Of a DNA stretch of 64,000 nucleotides, positions 21,311 to 33,900 are shown one piece after another. A program made the position numbers and the translations under genes. Origin of the DNA: Lepidurus packardi (Eukaryota > Arthropoda > Branchiopoda > Notostraca > Triopsidae). The DNA is taken from contig JAKZAN010000006.1 in the NCBI GenBank assembly GCA_023053545.1, positions 12,345,412 to 12,409,411 of the forward strand. The letters run 5' to 3'. The notes under the pieces are model-generated. The model worked only from the letters and a program-made list of their open reading frames with translations, was not told the origin of the DNA and made no database searches. Within the stretch, counting starts at the first letter, position 1, and each line of letters opens with the position of its first letter.

Positions 21311-21333
21311 ACCGAAACCGTTAACACCCGAAA

Positions 21334-21969
21334 ATGGCCACCGCGAAGATCCCTACGACGTCTTTGAACCCCGAGAGGGATGACGAAGTTATAGACTTAA
21401 TTAGTGTGGAAAGCCTCAAAATTCAACGTAGAATCGGCAAAACCCAACACACCAAGCACATAAACTTTATCCTGGATACAATAAATGCTCAAAAACGACG
21501 TTCAGAAATCCGAACATTGCGATACCAACTCACCGACCTGCATGAGCAATGCCTCCGCCTGAATAACCGGATCGAAGAGATTACAGAACTTTCGCAAGCC
21601 ACGTGGGCTGAAAGCTTACGGAAAGAACAGCACGATTGCCTGGACAAGGTCGACGAATACCTGAAGAACCGACCCCCCTCCGAAGGTTCCTCTTCCTCTA
21701 CGTCCGCGAAATCAGCCGTTAGCACACGCCTTCAGGAAGCCAAACTTGAACACGACCAAAGAGCCATACGGCTTCAGGAATTGAAGATTGCAGCCGAAGA
21801 AGAAATTCAGACCACCCGACGACTTCACGACCTTAATCCTGACAAATCAACGAAATCATCAGGAAATCGTGCAACTTCGTACACATGTGGAGCGCAACCG
21901 CGAGATACGCAAGGCTGCTACCGAGGTGGAACAGAAGAGGGCCGAAATCGAGCACCTGCAGACCATTGA
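21334..21969 (+). pseudogene. gag: BEL-1 gag N-terminal part (frame 1)
   Basis: Starts at an ATG in good context 23 bases after the primer site. The first ~165 residues form a charged, helix-rich, coiled-coil-like gag region. The register is lost around 21830-21845: after that the frame reads unlikely sequence, while frame 2 (from 21788) carries on the coiled coil. One small indel is enough to explain this. Confidence 0.8.
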
Positions 21970-24412
21970 AGCCGAAGATTACCCCGACGAGGCTGCCTCA
22001 GCGGCAAACGGTATGAGACACGCTACACTCATACCCCCGAAGCCTCGAACAGTGTGGTCGGAGACTAGGCCTCAGGCAGTACAGGGCGATTTCTTCGGTG
22101 TGACACTGAACGGGCCGGCCGTCTTACCTGAACCCATGACGTCAGCCGCCCGACCGGACGGGTGGATCGACAGTTTAAGGGCGAACCGCACGCGACAGAG
22201 GGACGACTTTACGTCATGGGCTACTCAACAAGACAGCTCCAACAACATTGCTCCGCCTCCCTCCATCTTTGCGTACGCGCCCTGGATTATGGGAGTCATG
22301 CCCAAGCTAGAATTGAAACCTTTCGATGGCGACCCAAAAAACTGGACGCTTTTTATCGACAGTTTCAAGAGTCTGGTGCACGACGTCATACCCAATGACG
22401 CGCAAAGGATTGCCATGCTCCGAGAAATGATGACTCCCGAGATCAGAGAGAGTATAGCTGAAAGCCTACACAGCCCGTTGTTATATCGACAAGCGCTCCA
22501 GGAACTCCGCAAGAACTATGGACACCCCCAGTTAATCGCCCGCGCCTACATACGGACCATGCTGGAGATTCCACCGCTCAGAAACGAGGAGTTTGAAGCC
22601 CTTCAGTCCTTCTCTCGTAAAATTCGCGGATCCATTAACACTCTGCATAGCAGCGGATATAGTCAAGAGCTCGCGTCTGTGGCGACCCTTGAGCAGTTGG
22701 TCCAGAAGTTACCTCCACGTTTACGAAGCAAGTGGGGACACCATATGCTCCGCCTCCGACCGCGTTCCCCGACGCTTCCTGATTTTGACGCATGGTTGGC
22801 CGACCAAGTCATGGCGGAAAGGCTGGTACGGCCTACGTGTAAGCCAGAACCGACAAAACGAGAAGGGAGTGTTCCGAAGACTCCCAACACAACGAAACCG
22901 CGTTTCTCCCCGACCGTACTAGCAACGAGTATCGACAATCGCGATAACACGACAAATGAATGTATTGTCTGCAACGAGCAGCACCCGATCGAAGACTGTG
23001 ACAAGTTCACAGGTCTTTCGCCAACCGAGCGGATTTCAGTGGCGAAGCGCAAGGGTCTCTGTTTTAGGTGCCTCCGCAATGGGCACCTAGGCAGACAATG
23101 TAACCGAACAGACATTTGCGAGGTTAACGGCTGTAAGTCCTTGCACCACAAGCTACTACATGGTGCACCCCGAAGCAGTTACGAAGCAAATTCCGCTACG
23201 ACCATCAGAACTGGAAACTCACCGAACAGCGAAGAGAAACCAGCCGTCCCGATGATCAACGCTGTGGCTTCTAATAGGGCAGTCGGCCGAACGCTGCTCT
23301 ACGTAACCCCAGTGAGGCTTAAGGCAGAAGGCAGGTACTTCGACACCTTCGCCTTATTTGACCCTGGTAGCGAGGTCACCCTAATCCGAAACGACGCAGC
23401 AGCACAGCTTGGACTACAAGGAGATCCGGTACGCCTGCAACTCGGAACATATCATGGTCAAGATCCAGAAGTAGATGCGCACAGGGTGAACTTTTCCATC
23501 GAATCCATAGACCGGACAACGACAATCGAAATTCCAAAGGCACTCTCCGTTCCCCGAGTGAACGTTTCGCGATGGTATATTAATTGGCCCGAAGAAAAGA
23601 AGAAATGGTCTCACTTGGCAGATCTCGACCTACCTGAAGTCGACGCGTCTCAGGTTACCGTACTCGTGGGCCACGATGCGATCAGAGCGCACAAACAACT
23701 CGATTGGCGCGAACCACCTCCAGGTGTATCAGCCCCGACCGCTATGTTAACACGTTTTGGTTGGTCCGTCGTTGGGTGCTACCCTTTCTGGACCCCGGAA
23801 TCGCGTCCTGCCAGCTGCAACATGATTAGATGTGAGCCCTCACCCGAACTACAAGACCTCCACGGATTGGTGGAGAAATTCTGGACCATAGAAACGCTAG
23901 GGATCGCAAAAAAGGATATTCCAGCTAGTCCAGAAGACACGAAGGCCTTGCAAGTCTTCGAGAGTTCCATCTACCATGACGGAGAACGCTTCGAGATCGG
24001 CTTGCCATGGAAGTCTCCAGAAACTACCCTACCTAACAATCGAAGTTCCGCCCTGAAGCGTTTATTCACGATGGAGAGGAGATTTGCTCGGGACCCCGAA
24101 TTCGCTATAAGATACGAGGCAGTAATCGACGAATACATCTCCCTCGGACACGCGAGACCACTGCAGCCCAACGAACTCGAAGGCCCCAAGGGTCGAACTT
24201 GGTTTCTTCCCCATCATGGGGTGATCAACCCCAACAAGCCCGATAAGATACGCGTAGTCTTCGATGCCTCAGCGAAACACGATGGTGTTTCCCTAAATTG
24301 CTGCCTACTTCGAGGTCCCGATTTCATCGTCAGTTTACCCGGACTAGACTCCGTGAAGGTCTTGTTGCTGTTTCGTCGGACGTGGAAAAAATGTTCCACC
24401 AAGTTAGGGTGA
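21788..24412 (+). pseudogene. gag-pol: BEL-1 gag, protease and start of RT (frame 2)
   Basis: After the frameshift come the remaining gag (a DUF1759-like core around LELKPFDGDPKNWTLFIDSF), zinc-knuckle-like CFRCLRNGHLGRQC, an aspartic protease region reading FDPGSEVTLI, and the RT beginning through VVFDASAKHDGVSLN. The protease triad normally D-S/T-G reads D-P-G here, which should impair it. The frame is lost near 24345, just before the RT motif with SSDVEKMF. No natural start applies, since gag-pol is normally one frame. Confidence 0.85.
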
Positions 24413-27192
24413 AACCGGAAGATCAAGCTGCTCTCCGCTTCCTTTGGAGGTCACCCGGAGAGACGTCGGCCCCACGCACTTATCAGATGACCGTCCAAAT
24501 CTTTGGAGCGGTATCATCACCCTCAATCTGCATGTTTGCTCTGCGAAGGACGGCGGAAGCCTTTTCACCTGACCGGCCAGACCTCATCGAAAAAATCAAA
24601 GCAAACATGTATGTTGATAACTTACTGGACTCCAGTAATACGGAGGAACAGGTGATTGCAACCTGTAGTGAGCTATCTAACCTGTTGCGTCGCGGTGGGT
24701 TCAAACTGACTAAGTGGCTGTCCAGCTCTAGAAGGGTGATGGGATCTCTTCCAAGCGTCGAACGTTTGGACCCGAAGCTGGACCTCGACCTAGATGAACT
24801 CCCGATTGAACGGACGCTTGGAATGCTATGGAACGCCGAAAGGGACACATTGTCTTTCAAGATCACCATTGGAGAGTGCAAGTACACCAAAAGGAATGTC
24901 CTAAGGACGGTATCAAGCATTTTCGATCCGCTTGGCTTCCTGTCACCGGTGATACTTGTGGCAAAATCCCTCCTCCAGGAGATTTGGCGTCTCAACATCG
25001 ATTGGGACGAAGACCTGCCATCAGGGCTCGCGAACACCTGGGAGTCTTGGCTAAGCGAAATCGAATGTCTGAATTCGTTATCCATCGACCGCTGTTTCAG
25101 AAGAGATGACACTCCGATTTCCTCCGCCCAACTCCACACGTTCAGTGACGCTTCCGAAATAGGATACGGCGCGGTGAGTTACCTGAGATTGTTCTACACT
25201 TCTGGAGAACGGTCAGTGGTATTTGTCATGTCTAAGTCTCGCGTTGCCCCCATAAAACAACTAACGATTCCGAGACTCGAACTTCTTGGAGCACTGGTGG
25301 CGGCACGTTTGTCTTGTACAGTTATGAAGGAGCTCGCGATGCCCGTACAGGAGTCCTACCTCTGGACCGACTCCACGACAGTATTAAAATGGTTGCGTTC
25401 AACCCATCGTCTTACTACATTCGTGGCTAACAGGGTCGGAGAGATACTAGAGCTTACGGACCCTACACAGTGGCGTCACATTGCCGGGAAGCAGAACCCA
25501 GCTGACGAATGCAGCCGTGGACTGTTGGCTCGAGACTTCGTTAATGGAAAACGCTGGTTCAGCGGCCCCGACTTCCTGCTTACTCCGCAAATCACCTGGT
25601 CGAACCAAGATACGTTCGAGCAAAGTCCGATTCACGATCCGGAAGTCGTCCTAACGAAATGGGCCGGCCTTATAGAGGAACCCACAAAGGAGATAGACGA
25701 CCTGTTCGAGAAGTCATCCCGTCTCGCGCGAATCAGGCGTGTTGTCGCATACATTCTTCGCTTCGCCCGAAACTGCCGGGTAAACTCCGAAAACAGAAAA
25801 CGCGGATGCCTTGATGCTGTGGAGCTGAGAGGGGCTATGATAATATGCCTCAAGACGGCCCAGCTTTCTTCTTTCGCCGAAGAGCATAAGGCCTTACAAG
25901 ACGGCAATGGAATTAAGGTCAGCTCACGTCTCTCAAAGCTGAACCCAGTCATCGACCATGACGGGCTGATCCGAGCGGATGGAAGAATCCAGCACGCCCA
26001 AGTTGATCCCGATACTCGCAACCCGATTCTTTTATGCCCGAACCATCCACTCACAACTCTGATAATCCGCGATATCCACGAACGTTTATTGCACCCCTCT
26101 ACTGAACGCACGCTTTGCGAATTACAGCAGACATATTGGGTGTTACGTGGACGGTCAACAGTACAAGGCATGGTACGGAAGTGTGTAACTTGTCGGAAGG
26201 CAAGGATTCAGCCGCAAATTCCCATGATGGCGGCCCTACCAAAGGATCGTCTGCAATCGTCCATGCCAGCATTTACGAACACAGGCGTCGACTTTTTTGG
26301 CCCTTTGCAAGTAGTTATTCACCGCAGAATACACAAACGCTATGGATGCATTTTTACCTGCTTAGTCACGCGGGCCGTCCATATTGAACTCACCGAATCG
26401 TTGGATGCCGACTCGTTTTTAATGGCCCTACGACGGTTTATCGGTAGGCGTGGCTGCCCCGTTACCTGCTACAGCGACAACGGAACCAATTTAGTAGCGG
26501 GCGAAAGGATACTACGAGAAGGTTTGCAAAACCTAAAATCTGACAAGTTGCTAAATGACGTTTCCGAGAGGGGAATTACTTGGCACTTCTCCCCCCCTGC
26601 GGCTCCACACTTTGGGGGTGCATGGGAGCGGATGGTTCGCTCTGCCAAGGTCGCCTTGCGTGCTACCTTAAAAAACCGAACGGTAACCGACGAGGTACTC
26701 GCCACCGTAATGGTAGAGGTTGAGTCGCTTATCAACAGCCGCCCCTTAACTCACGTTAGCCTGGACCATCGTGACCTGCAGCCGCTAACGCCGAACCACT
26801 TTCTCTTGGGGAGGGCTAATCCCAACATTCCCCCTGACATCTTCTGCGAGGAGGAAGTTAGCTCCCGGAAGCGTTGGCGTTCTTCACAAATCATTGCTAA
26901 TGGATTTTGGCGACGTTGGTTAAGGGAATACGTTCCCAACTTGATCGAGCGTCGGACATGGCTTAAGGCTCGGCGAAATTTACGACCGGGAGACGTCGTA
27001 ATTGTAGTGGACAACAATAGTCCCCGAGGGCGGTGGCCTTTAGGCCGTGTTACTGAAACCATCCCGGGACCGGATGGTGTCGTTCGCACCGCGGTCATCA
27101 AGACTGTGAGCGGTGAATATGTTAGACCCGTGACGAAACTGTGCCTACTTGAAGAAGCTGAAGACGCCACCCCAGAAGACTCGGCTGTTTAA
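24298..27192 (+). pseudogene. pol: BEL-1 RT, RNase H and integrase (frame 1)
   Basis: Frame 1 resumes in RT motif A (SSDVEKMFHQV) and shows motif C as MYVDNLLDS (Asn at the second Asp position), RNase H around LHTFSDASEIGYGAVSYL, an HHCC zinc domain in integrase (HERLLHPS...CVTCRKARI), the DDE core (VDFFGPL, CYSDNGTNL, FGGAWERMV) and the C-terminal domain that BEL elements carry (FWRRWLREYVPNL, LRPGDVV). It ends with a stop at 27192. The early residues of this frame are out of register with the real protein; the join is near 24345. Confidence 0.85.
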
Positions 27193-27222
27193 TAAGTTTT
27201 GGGAACAAAACTGGGCCGGCGT

Positions 27223-27538
27223 TGTTCCGGACAAGTACAGTCCGGAAGGGGAAAGAATGAAAGGAAAGGGAATGGAAGGGAAAGAGAAAGAGGGACAAAG
27301 GGGAGCTCGCGGTTGTCTCGAAAGGGAGAAAGTTAGTTGCGATTGAACAGTGAGAAAGAAGGTTGTAGAAAGGTTTTGATAAAAGGTAATCTAAGTGACG
27401 TGGGTGTTGGGTGGGGGTTACTTGAGTTTGGAGCTTTGTGTTACGTTCGAGTTAAATACATTCGACCTGACTTTTCTCCCTTAACACGAACCTCGATCGC
27501 CAATTGCCCAACGGTGTTGGCCATAACTGTTGGTAACA
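27223..27538 (+). repeat. BEL-1 3' LTR
   Basis: 316 bp, identical to the 5' LTR as far as read. It starts 31 bases after the integrase stop codon at 27192, and the usual long polypurine tract is not obvious there. Confidence 0.95.
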
Positions 27539-27543
27539 ATATA

Positions 27544-27942
27544 TATCGCACACAATTTTACATTTCAGCTTGTAGTAGAAATATACTGTAAGACAGACGC
27601 ACAAAAAAAGAAGCTGAGAGGCGATTTATGTGTGGCAATGATTTCTAGCTATTATACAAATTAAATATATTTTACTTGATATGCTTACGTTTATGGTTAC
27701 TGAACGGTTTGTGCAGGGAAAACTTGGGGCATGAAATCAACAAAGACTTTATTTACATTGCACCACGACTCCACCTAGCATCACGATGTGAAACTCCCCC
27801 AACCCACCACCGCTTGCCTAAACCCCTGATCCGAAATGGAGTTGAAGGACCCGTCTCCCAACCCCACTTGAACCCGGGTTAAGCCAGTGGAAACAGGCGA
27901 GGTTGACGCACCCAGGTTGAAATCCATTTCAACCCGGGTTGA
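27544..27942. other. Intergenic; paired AACCCGGGTT direct repeats
   Basis: No gene seen. About 27870-27898 and 27931-27958 are imperfect direct repeats of AACCCGGGTTRAGCC followed by AGTGGAAACA. The second repeat runs into the MITE at 27943. Confidence 0.5.
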
Positions 27943-28348
27943 GCCGGCAGTGGAAACACAGCCTTTATTAAGTTGGAGCGTGTGTCTCAATAAGGGGACA
28001 GTTTCCATGGTATTTATACCTATAGGTGATTTCTCCGGACAATAAATAATCTTTCACTCTCCTACCAAATATATGGAAATTTATTGTCTATAAAGAATTA
28101 TAACTTAGCTATAAATTACATAACTATAACTTAGGCAAAGTATAAAAACTGTAACTTAACAAACCTATGGGTGGGGTCTCACGGCCCGAAAAACCTTGGG
28201 AATTATACCCTTTTCCTTGGAAATCTATTGCTTTTCCTATCCTTGAGATAGTAATTTCCAATGAAAAGGTTATATAAAAAGGTTATAAAGTGTCCCCTTA
28301 TTGAGACACACGCTCCAACTTAATAAAGGCTGTGTTTCCACTGCCGGC
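27943..28348. mobile_element. MITE with 58-bp perfect terminal inverted repeats
   Basis: 27943-28000 and 28291-28348 are exact inverted copies, beginning GCCGGCAGTGGAAACACAGC. The interior (about 290 bp) is AT-rich with repeated ATAACTTA-like words and no coding potential. No clear target duplication, so the superfamily is open. Confidence 0.8.
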
Positions 28349-29230
28349 AGTGAGACCCCGCAGCCTTATAATTGGCAACTATATAACTATACCAAACTAC
28401 AACTTAAAAATGGGGATTTGCAAAGCGAAATTCTGTAAAACCGATTAAATGGTTTTGACCTAATCAAGGTCTAAGATTCAGTAGTTATAAATTTTTCAGA
28501 AATACAGCAAACATTAAGTTACTCTGATGATAAACACGAAAACAGTAAACCCTTATTGAAACACGCGAAAAAGAGCAAAGGCTTTTTCATTAAATATACT
28601 TTATTCTTCCTGTTACAGATTAGTGTAGAATAGAAGTGCAAACGTGAAACATTTTACATTCATAGTAAGAGTAAAACAGACATCACTAAAGATCGCCATG
28701 AGGAAAGTGAAAAATACGGAAGTACTGGATGGTAATAATGAAGAATACGGAAGTACTCCATAGCATGGCAAAAAATTCCCAAACCAGCTATACTGTCGCA
28801 TTACATAGTCATTACTGTCGCATAGTTATAGCGCAAGACTTCCTCTTCGAGTTGGATTTTGTCTCGATCATTCTATGGAGAAAACAATACAAAGAACGAT
28901 AAATAGAACAAGTCGATGTAAAAACTCGTACAAAGAAGTATTGCTATAAATATTTAGTATGCTCTTGTCCAGTCTTATATAAAGTCCATCCCAATCCAGC
29001 TAACAGTCGTACTATACTTCAGTCGTCACTTCTTAGACTTAATTTTTTAATATAGTTTTGGGCAAGACTTCCGCTTCCAGTTGAAAACAATACAAAAAAC
29101 GATAAATACTTAATTCAACATATGTTACAAAACAATAGATATGTTTGAAAATATATACATGTCGTATCTTACCCATATCGTGTGTTGTTCCCTGAGTCCG
29201 GAAAACAGCACAACAGGGTGTTTACAATGT
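28349..29230. other. AT-rich intergenic stretch, nothing recognised
   Basis: No ORF with family features, no clear terminal repeats. Confidence 0.5.
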
Positions 29231-29239
29231 TTCAAAATA

Positions 29240-29345
29240 GTGGGCCCGTTTTGTCTGTTGAGTGGGCCCGTTTGGTCAATGGGTGGGCCCCTTTGGCACC
29301 CGGCCCGTTTGGCCTAGGTGGGCCCATTTCGAACTGGGCCCGCTC
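29240..29345. repeat. GGGCCC minisatellite-like array
   Basis: Six GGCCC-containing units (GTGGGCCCGTTT and variants) spaced about 16-24 bases, ending where LINE-A begins. Confidence 0.7.
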
Positions 29346-29350
29346 GTCTC

Positions 29351-30699
29351 CTACCCCGTTGGAGTTGTAGGCGATGTCCCAGAAACTAGTAGCATGCACC
29401 TACGATAAATCTGGGCGAGTGGTCGCAGTCTTGAATCCGAAGCATTGCACCAAGCAGGGTATCCGTAGGCCAGCTTAGTCATCACGGTCGCATTACACGG
29501 AATACGAATCTGTAAGCATGTTACGGATTTGGAAAGCTTTGACAACTGGTAGATCCTTTGAAGTATGTGGCTCGACTGTGCTGCCAGCGCAGTAATGTGG
29601 CTTTGCCATGTTAGTTTGTAGTCGTAGGTTAGGCCGATATATCTCACCTCCTCCTTCGTTGTGGTATCTGCACACATTCAATGTGTGGTAGTGGTAGGAC
29701 CTTTGCTGCTTTCCATGCTTGAGGATAATGTCCCAGGGTAAAGGATGCGTTGTAAATTTGTAAGACTGTCCTGCCAATTGTACTCCAGAGTTCTTTTAGG
29801 ACGTTGACTTGAATGGAGTCCACGCCTGGGGCTTTAAAGGGTTTTAGACTCCATACGATTTCTAGAATTTCCTCGGGGGAGAAGGGAGCAGTCAAATCTG
29901 AGTCCTTGTGTCTTCCGTTTTTTTGAACGGGGGATGTAGGGGGATTTAAAACTGATGTAGGTGAGTTTGTTATAGGGGTTCCACCAATTAAATTCTCCGC
30001 GATAAAACTCATTTTTGCTTTAGAGTCAGTGAATGGTTGTCCGTCTGCTTGTTTCAGGCGGTCTAGTTTGGTTAGGGAATCTTTTTGTCTTAGATGTTTA
30101 TTAAAATTCCATTGAAACTTATTGTCAGGAGTCGTCATTTTGTCTGCCCAATATCTATCTCGTAGTAACCTAGTCCTTGAGCGGTAGCAGTTCCTGGTGG
30201 TTTTCCATTCAGTTTCGTGTTGTGGTTTCCGTGTAGTTTTGTAAAGTCTGAGTGCTTTGGCTGTTTGTCTGCGTAGCAGGTCGAGTTCTGTCCTCCACCA
30301 TGGGTTACTGTATTGTCCTGTAGTGCGTTGGGGAATGTTTTTGGTGCATTGTCGTTTGTATTATGGATGTCAGTTTGGATGCAGCTACGTCTAGGCCTCG
30401 TGGGTTGTTAAGTCTGTTGAAAAGTTGATGATTTAAAAGTACGGCTTGTGCAGTGTCGAGTCTTAGTTTTTGCCAGTTGGTTTGTCGGTAGCACCATGTT
30501 TTAGTGTGACAGGGACTGGTGAATGGGAGGTTAATAGTGATTTCGATGGCCACGTGGTCAGATTCGTTGTAGTATTCGTCGTTTGAAATAGTTAAATGTA
30601 CGTGACTCAGCAGTTGTCGTGAAGTGAATGTTAGGTCTATTGTGGAATTTTGACCTCGTTCGTTTTGGAAGGTGGGGATGTTCCGCGTGTTGAGAAGTT
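29351..30699 (-). pseudogene. LINE-A ORF2, part downstream of the nested LINE-B
   Basis: Minus strand. From 30699 downward: the second half of an AP endonuclease (PTFQNERGQ, then NESDHVAIEI), the linker, and the RT beginning with APGVDSIQVNVLKELW. Near 29677 the frame jumps from RT motifs 1-2 straight to the thumb region (EVRYIGLTYDYKLTW). The palm with the catalytic ADD motif is therefore deleted. The 3' end is also missing at 29351. Jockey-like, related to LINE-C and LINE-D. Confidence 0.8.
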
Positions 30700-30721
30700 T
30701 TTTTTTTTTTTTTTTTTTTTT

Positions 30722-30930
30722 CCGTGTATTATAAGCGTGAGCTAAGCTCGTTGCTTACCTCGATATTTACAAAAGGTCATAAAACTGTTTACAGGGGATC
30801 ATAACCTCTGTTCACTCATTCTATGTACATGGTTTGTGTTATTACTAACAACAAACCCACACACACACACACATACTTTTATTCTTCACAATATTATTAT
30901 TAAGGAAGATGGGGCAATATAAAGTAGTTT
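30722..30930 (-). other. LINE-B 3' UTR
   Basis: About 210 bp between the ORF2 stop and the poly(A), with a (CA)n stretch near 30860. It does not resemble the shared 3' end of LINE-C and LINE-D. Confidence 0.7.
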
Positions 30931-33900
30931 TTAACCTGAGTTTTCCTTCAGAATAGTCAACGCGTCAGTCGCAAAAACGTGAGTCGCGTGAAAAACTGAT
31001 GTGTTCGTAAGAATAGTTTCGGGGTTGAAATGTAGTCTTTTTGTTGACAGGTTTCTCAGAAGCACTGCTCGCTGTTTGTTAAGTATTCTGCAGTGAAAGA
31101 AAACGTGCATGAGGTCTTGTTTTGAGTGTCTGTTGCAAGTGCATGTCGTGTCGTCAGTTTTTTTAATTCTGTGGAGGTAAGTCTTTGTTGGGAAGTGAGC
31201 TGTTCTTAGTTTTATCAGTGTCGATATTGTCTTCCTGTCTAGTCTGAGCTTGCAAATGGGTTTTAGAGTCGGTACAACGTGTAAGTCTCGAAGTGTTGAT
31301 GGCGTATCCGACCACTTTTGCAGCCATTTTTTAGTGATCATGAGATCAATTGCTGCCGATTTTTTCGTAGATTTGACCGATATGGGGTAAGTATTTCTGT
31401 AGGCTAGTATTCTTTGGGAGCAGGTCATATAACTTTTGTGTTTAGGTTTCGTAATTGGTTGGTCTTGTAGTTTCTGGGAGAATCGCAGAAGGGTTTTCAG
31501 TGTGAGTAGGTCTAGGGGGGGAATACCAGTCTCTACTTCAAGTGAGGCCGTTGGAGTTGTCTTTAGAGCGCCCGTGATAAGTAGGAGAGCTCGTCTGTGT
31601 AGTGCTCGCACAGGGGGTAAGTTTGTTAGGTTCGCATTCGCCCAGGCTGGTAGCCCGTATAGTATTTTTGAGTACAACGTACTCTTAACTAGGGTTATCA
31701 GTTTGTCTACTCTTATTGAGGGGATAAAATGCACTAGTTTTCTTAGATTGTTGAGGGTGTGGTTGCACTGGGAAGCGAGGTGGCTTGCATGGGATGACCA
31801 ATTGAGTCTAGAGTCGTAGTGTAGGCCAAGGTACCTTACATTGGTTTTCGGGTGGATGATTTCGTCTCCCCATGTGAGTGGGACGGGATCCCGGGTATGT
31901 TTCCGAGAAAAATGGATGAGCTCAGTTTTCGATTTTGCGAAGTTTAGGCTTAGTCTTGCTCCCCATTTTTCTAGCGTTTTGACAGCCTTCTCAAGTCTGC
32001 CGACATTTATGTCTTCGGTCGAGCTGGTGGTTGCAAGAAGGATATCATCCGCGAAACCCTCCGATAAAGAGTTTTTGCCTTTAACAAGGGTAAGAGCTCC
32101 ATTAGAGTATATTGTAAAAAGTACAGGTGAGAGGGGTGACCCTTGGGGCACACCCTTTTCTAAACCAAAAACTTCGCTCATATTCTGCCCACTAGCGATG
32201 AAACCACTTCTGTTTTCCAGGAAACTTCTGATCCAGTCGACTAGGTACGATGGTATATTCTTCTTTTCAACCTCTCGGCATAGCTTTGCGTGATTCACAT
32301 TATTAAAGGCTCCCTCAATGTCCAGTAATAGAACTGAAGTTACTTTGCGTTTGTCGAAGCCAGACAGAATTTTGTCCGTCAGCTGTAGCATAGCGTTTGT
32401 CGTTGAGCGGTTTGGCCGGAATCCCCATTGGTTAGTAGATAGGGAATTTTGGCTCTCTAGCATTTCCGACAGTTTGGTTGCCACGGCTTTTTCGAGGACT
32501 TTGCCCAAGCATGGTAGAAGAGCTATTGGACGGAAATTCTTGCAGATAGTGTAATCAGCCTTATTCGGTTTTGGTAGTGCTAGAATTTTAGCTGTTTTCC
32601 AAGCTATTGGGAAATAGGATAGCCTAAGGCTGGCGTTAAATATATCGATTGTAGTTTGTTTGATGGTTTGCCAGGTTTTTTTGATGAGAATTGGTTGAAT
32701 ACCATCCACTCCAGGTGCTTTCATATTAGGTAAGGCACGTACCAATTGATCCAATTCTTCCATCGTCACTTTTGGTAGGTCTTTTTGTCTGGTCTTTTGT
32801 GTGTGCGTGTGTCTCGTTGTTCTAGCTGTGTTTACAGTCGATGGAGAGGAGCTTTTACAGTCCAAAAGTTTCACCGCTAGGTGGTTAAGTTTCAATATTT
32901 CATTTACGAATGGTTTGCGGTTATCATCTAATAACTGGTCTAGTGAAAGGGTATTTCTGGATTCCCGAAACTTCCTTTCCAAGTTCCATAATACTCGTGT
33001 GTCTCCCGCGTCCACTTTTCGCTTCCAGTAGTCTTCTTTAGTAAGTCGCACTGTTGTTGTATAATTGTTTCGTGCATCTTTCCAGTTGCGTTCGTTGAGC
33101 GTACTCGGGAAGGCGCGGTAGGTCCTAAGTGATTTTGCAACCTCCTTCCTAAGAAGATCCAGTTCTATGTTCCACCACGGGTTTTTCCGATTTGTTGATT
33201 TTCTTTTAGGGATGTGCACCTGAGCAGAGTTACAAAGGGCTCCCGTTAAAAGGTCGACTGCGGCGTCAAGCTTTTCCGTTGTGTCGAGATCAGACAGTGA
33301 GTCTTTTTCGTTCTGTAGTGTTAGCTTGAGGTCTTCATTTAGTTTCGCCCAGTTTGCCTTGTTGTAGCACCAGAAAGCATGTTTTGATTTTTCTGTTCTT
33401 ATATCGATGTTGACGCATATAGCCTCGTGATCAGATTCGTTTGGGAAATAGGTTTTATCGATGAGGTGTAAGTTTGTTATACTCGAAATATTTGGTGAGG
33501 CGAAGGCAAGATCGAGAGTTGAAGAGCTGCCCCTTTCGTTGTTGAAAGTCGGGACATTCCAGCTATTAAGTAGTTTTAGCTTCTTTTCGGTGATAAAGTC
33601 GAACAGCTGTCTGCCTGGTTTGTCTGCTGGTTTGTCTTCCCAATGCCAGTGGTGGGCATTGAAATCACCGCAGAGTATCACGTCTTGGAAGGGTGGCGGT
33701 AGATCTTTCCAGGTTTTAGTAATTAGTTCGCGGAGGTCAGTTGTGTGTCTTCTGTAGACCGTAATCAAGTAAATGGGTGTAAGAGCTTTTGGGACTATTT
33801 TTGTTATTGAATATAGTTCTGTTATTGTGACTAGCGAGATATAAGGTGCTGCATTTCTTTTGAAGCATAATACACCTTTATAAAGGCTTTGGGGTTGGAA

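Larger units (their letters stand above)
20971..27538 (+). mobile_element. BEL/Pao LTR retrotransposon, complete structure (BEL-1)
   Basis: Two 316-bp LTRs (20971-21286, 27223-27538) beginning TG and ending CA that I read as identical, a 5-bp target duplication ATATA (20966-20970, 27539-27543), a tRNA-Phe primer site, then gag, protease, RT, RNase H and integrase in the BEL order. The structure is that of a recent insertion, yet the coding region has two frameshifts and a changed protease active site. Confidence 0.95.

Noticed and set aside
21085..21324. Small ORF at the end of the BEL-1 LTR (again at 27337)
   Set aside because: It is LTR sequence, duplicated because both LTRs contain it.
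30840..30890. (CA)n as a regulatory or special repeat
   Set aside because: Short simple repeat in the LINE-B 3' UTR, nothing more.
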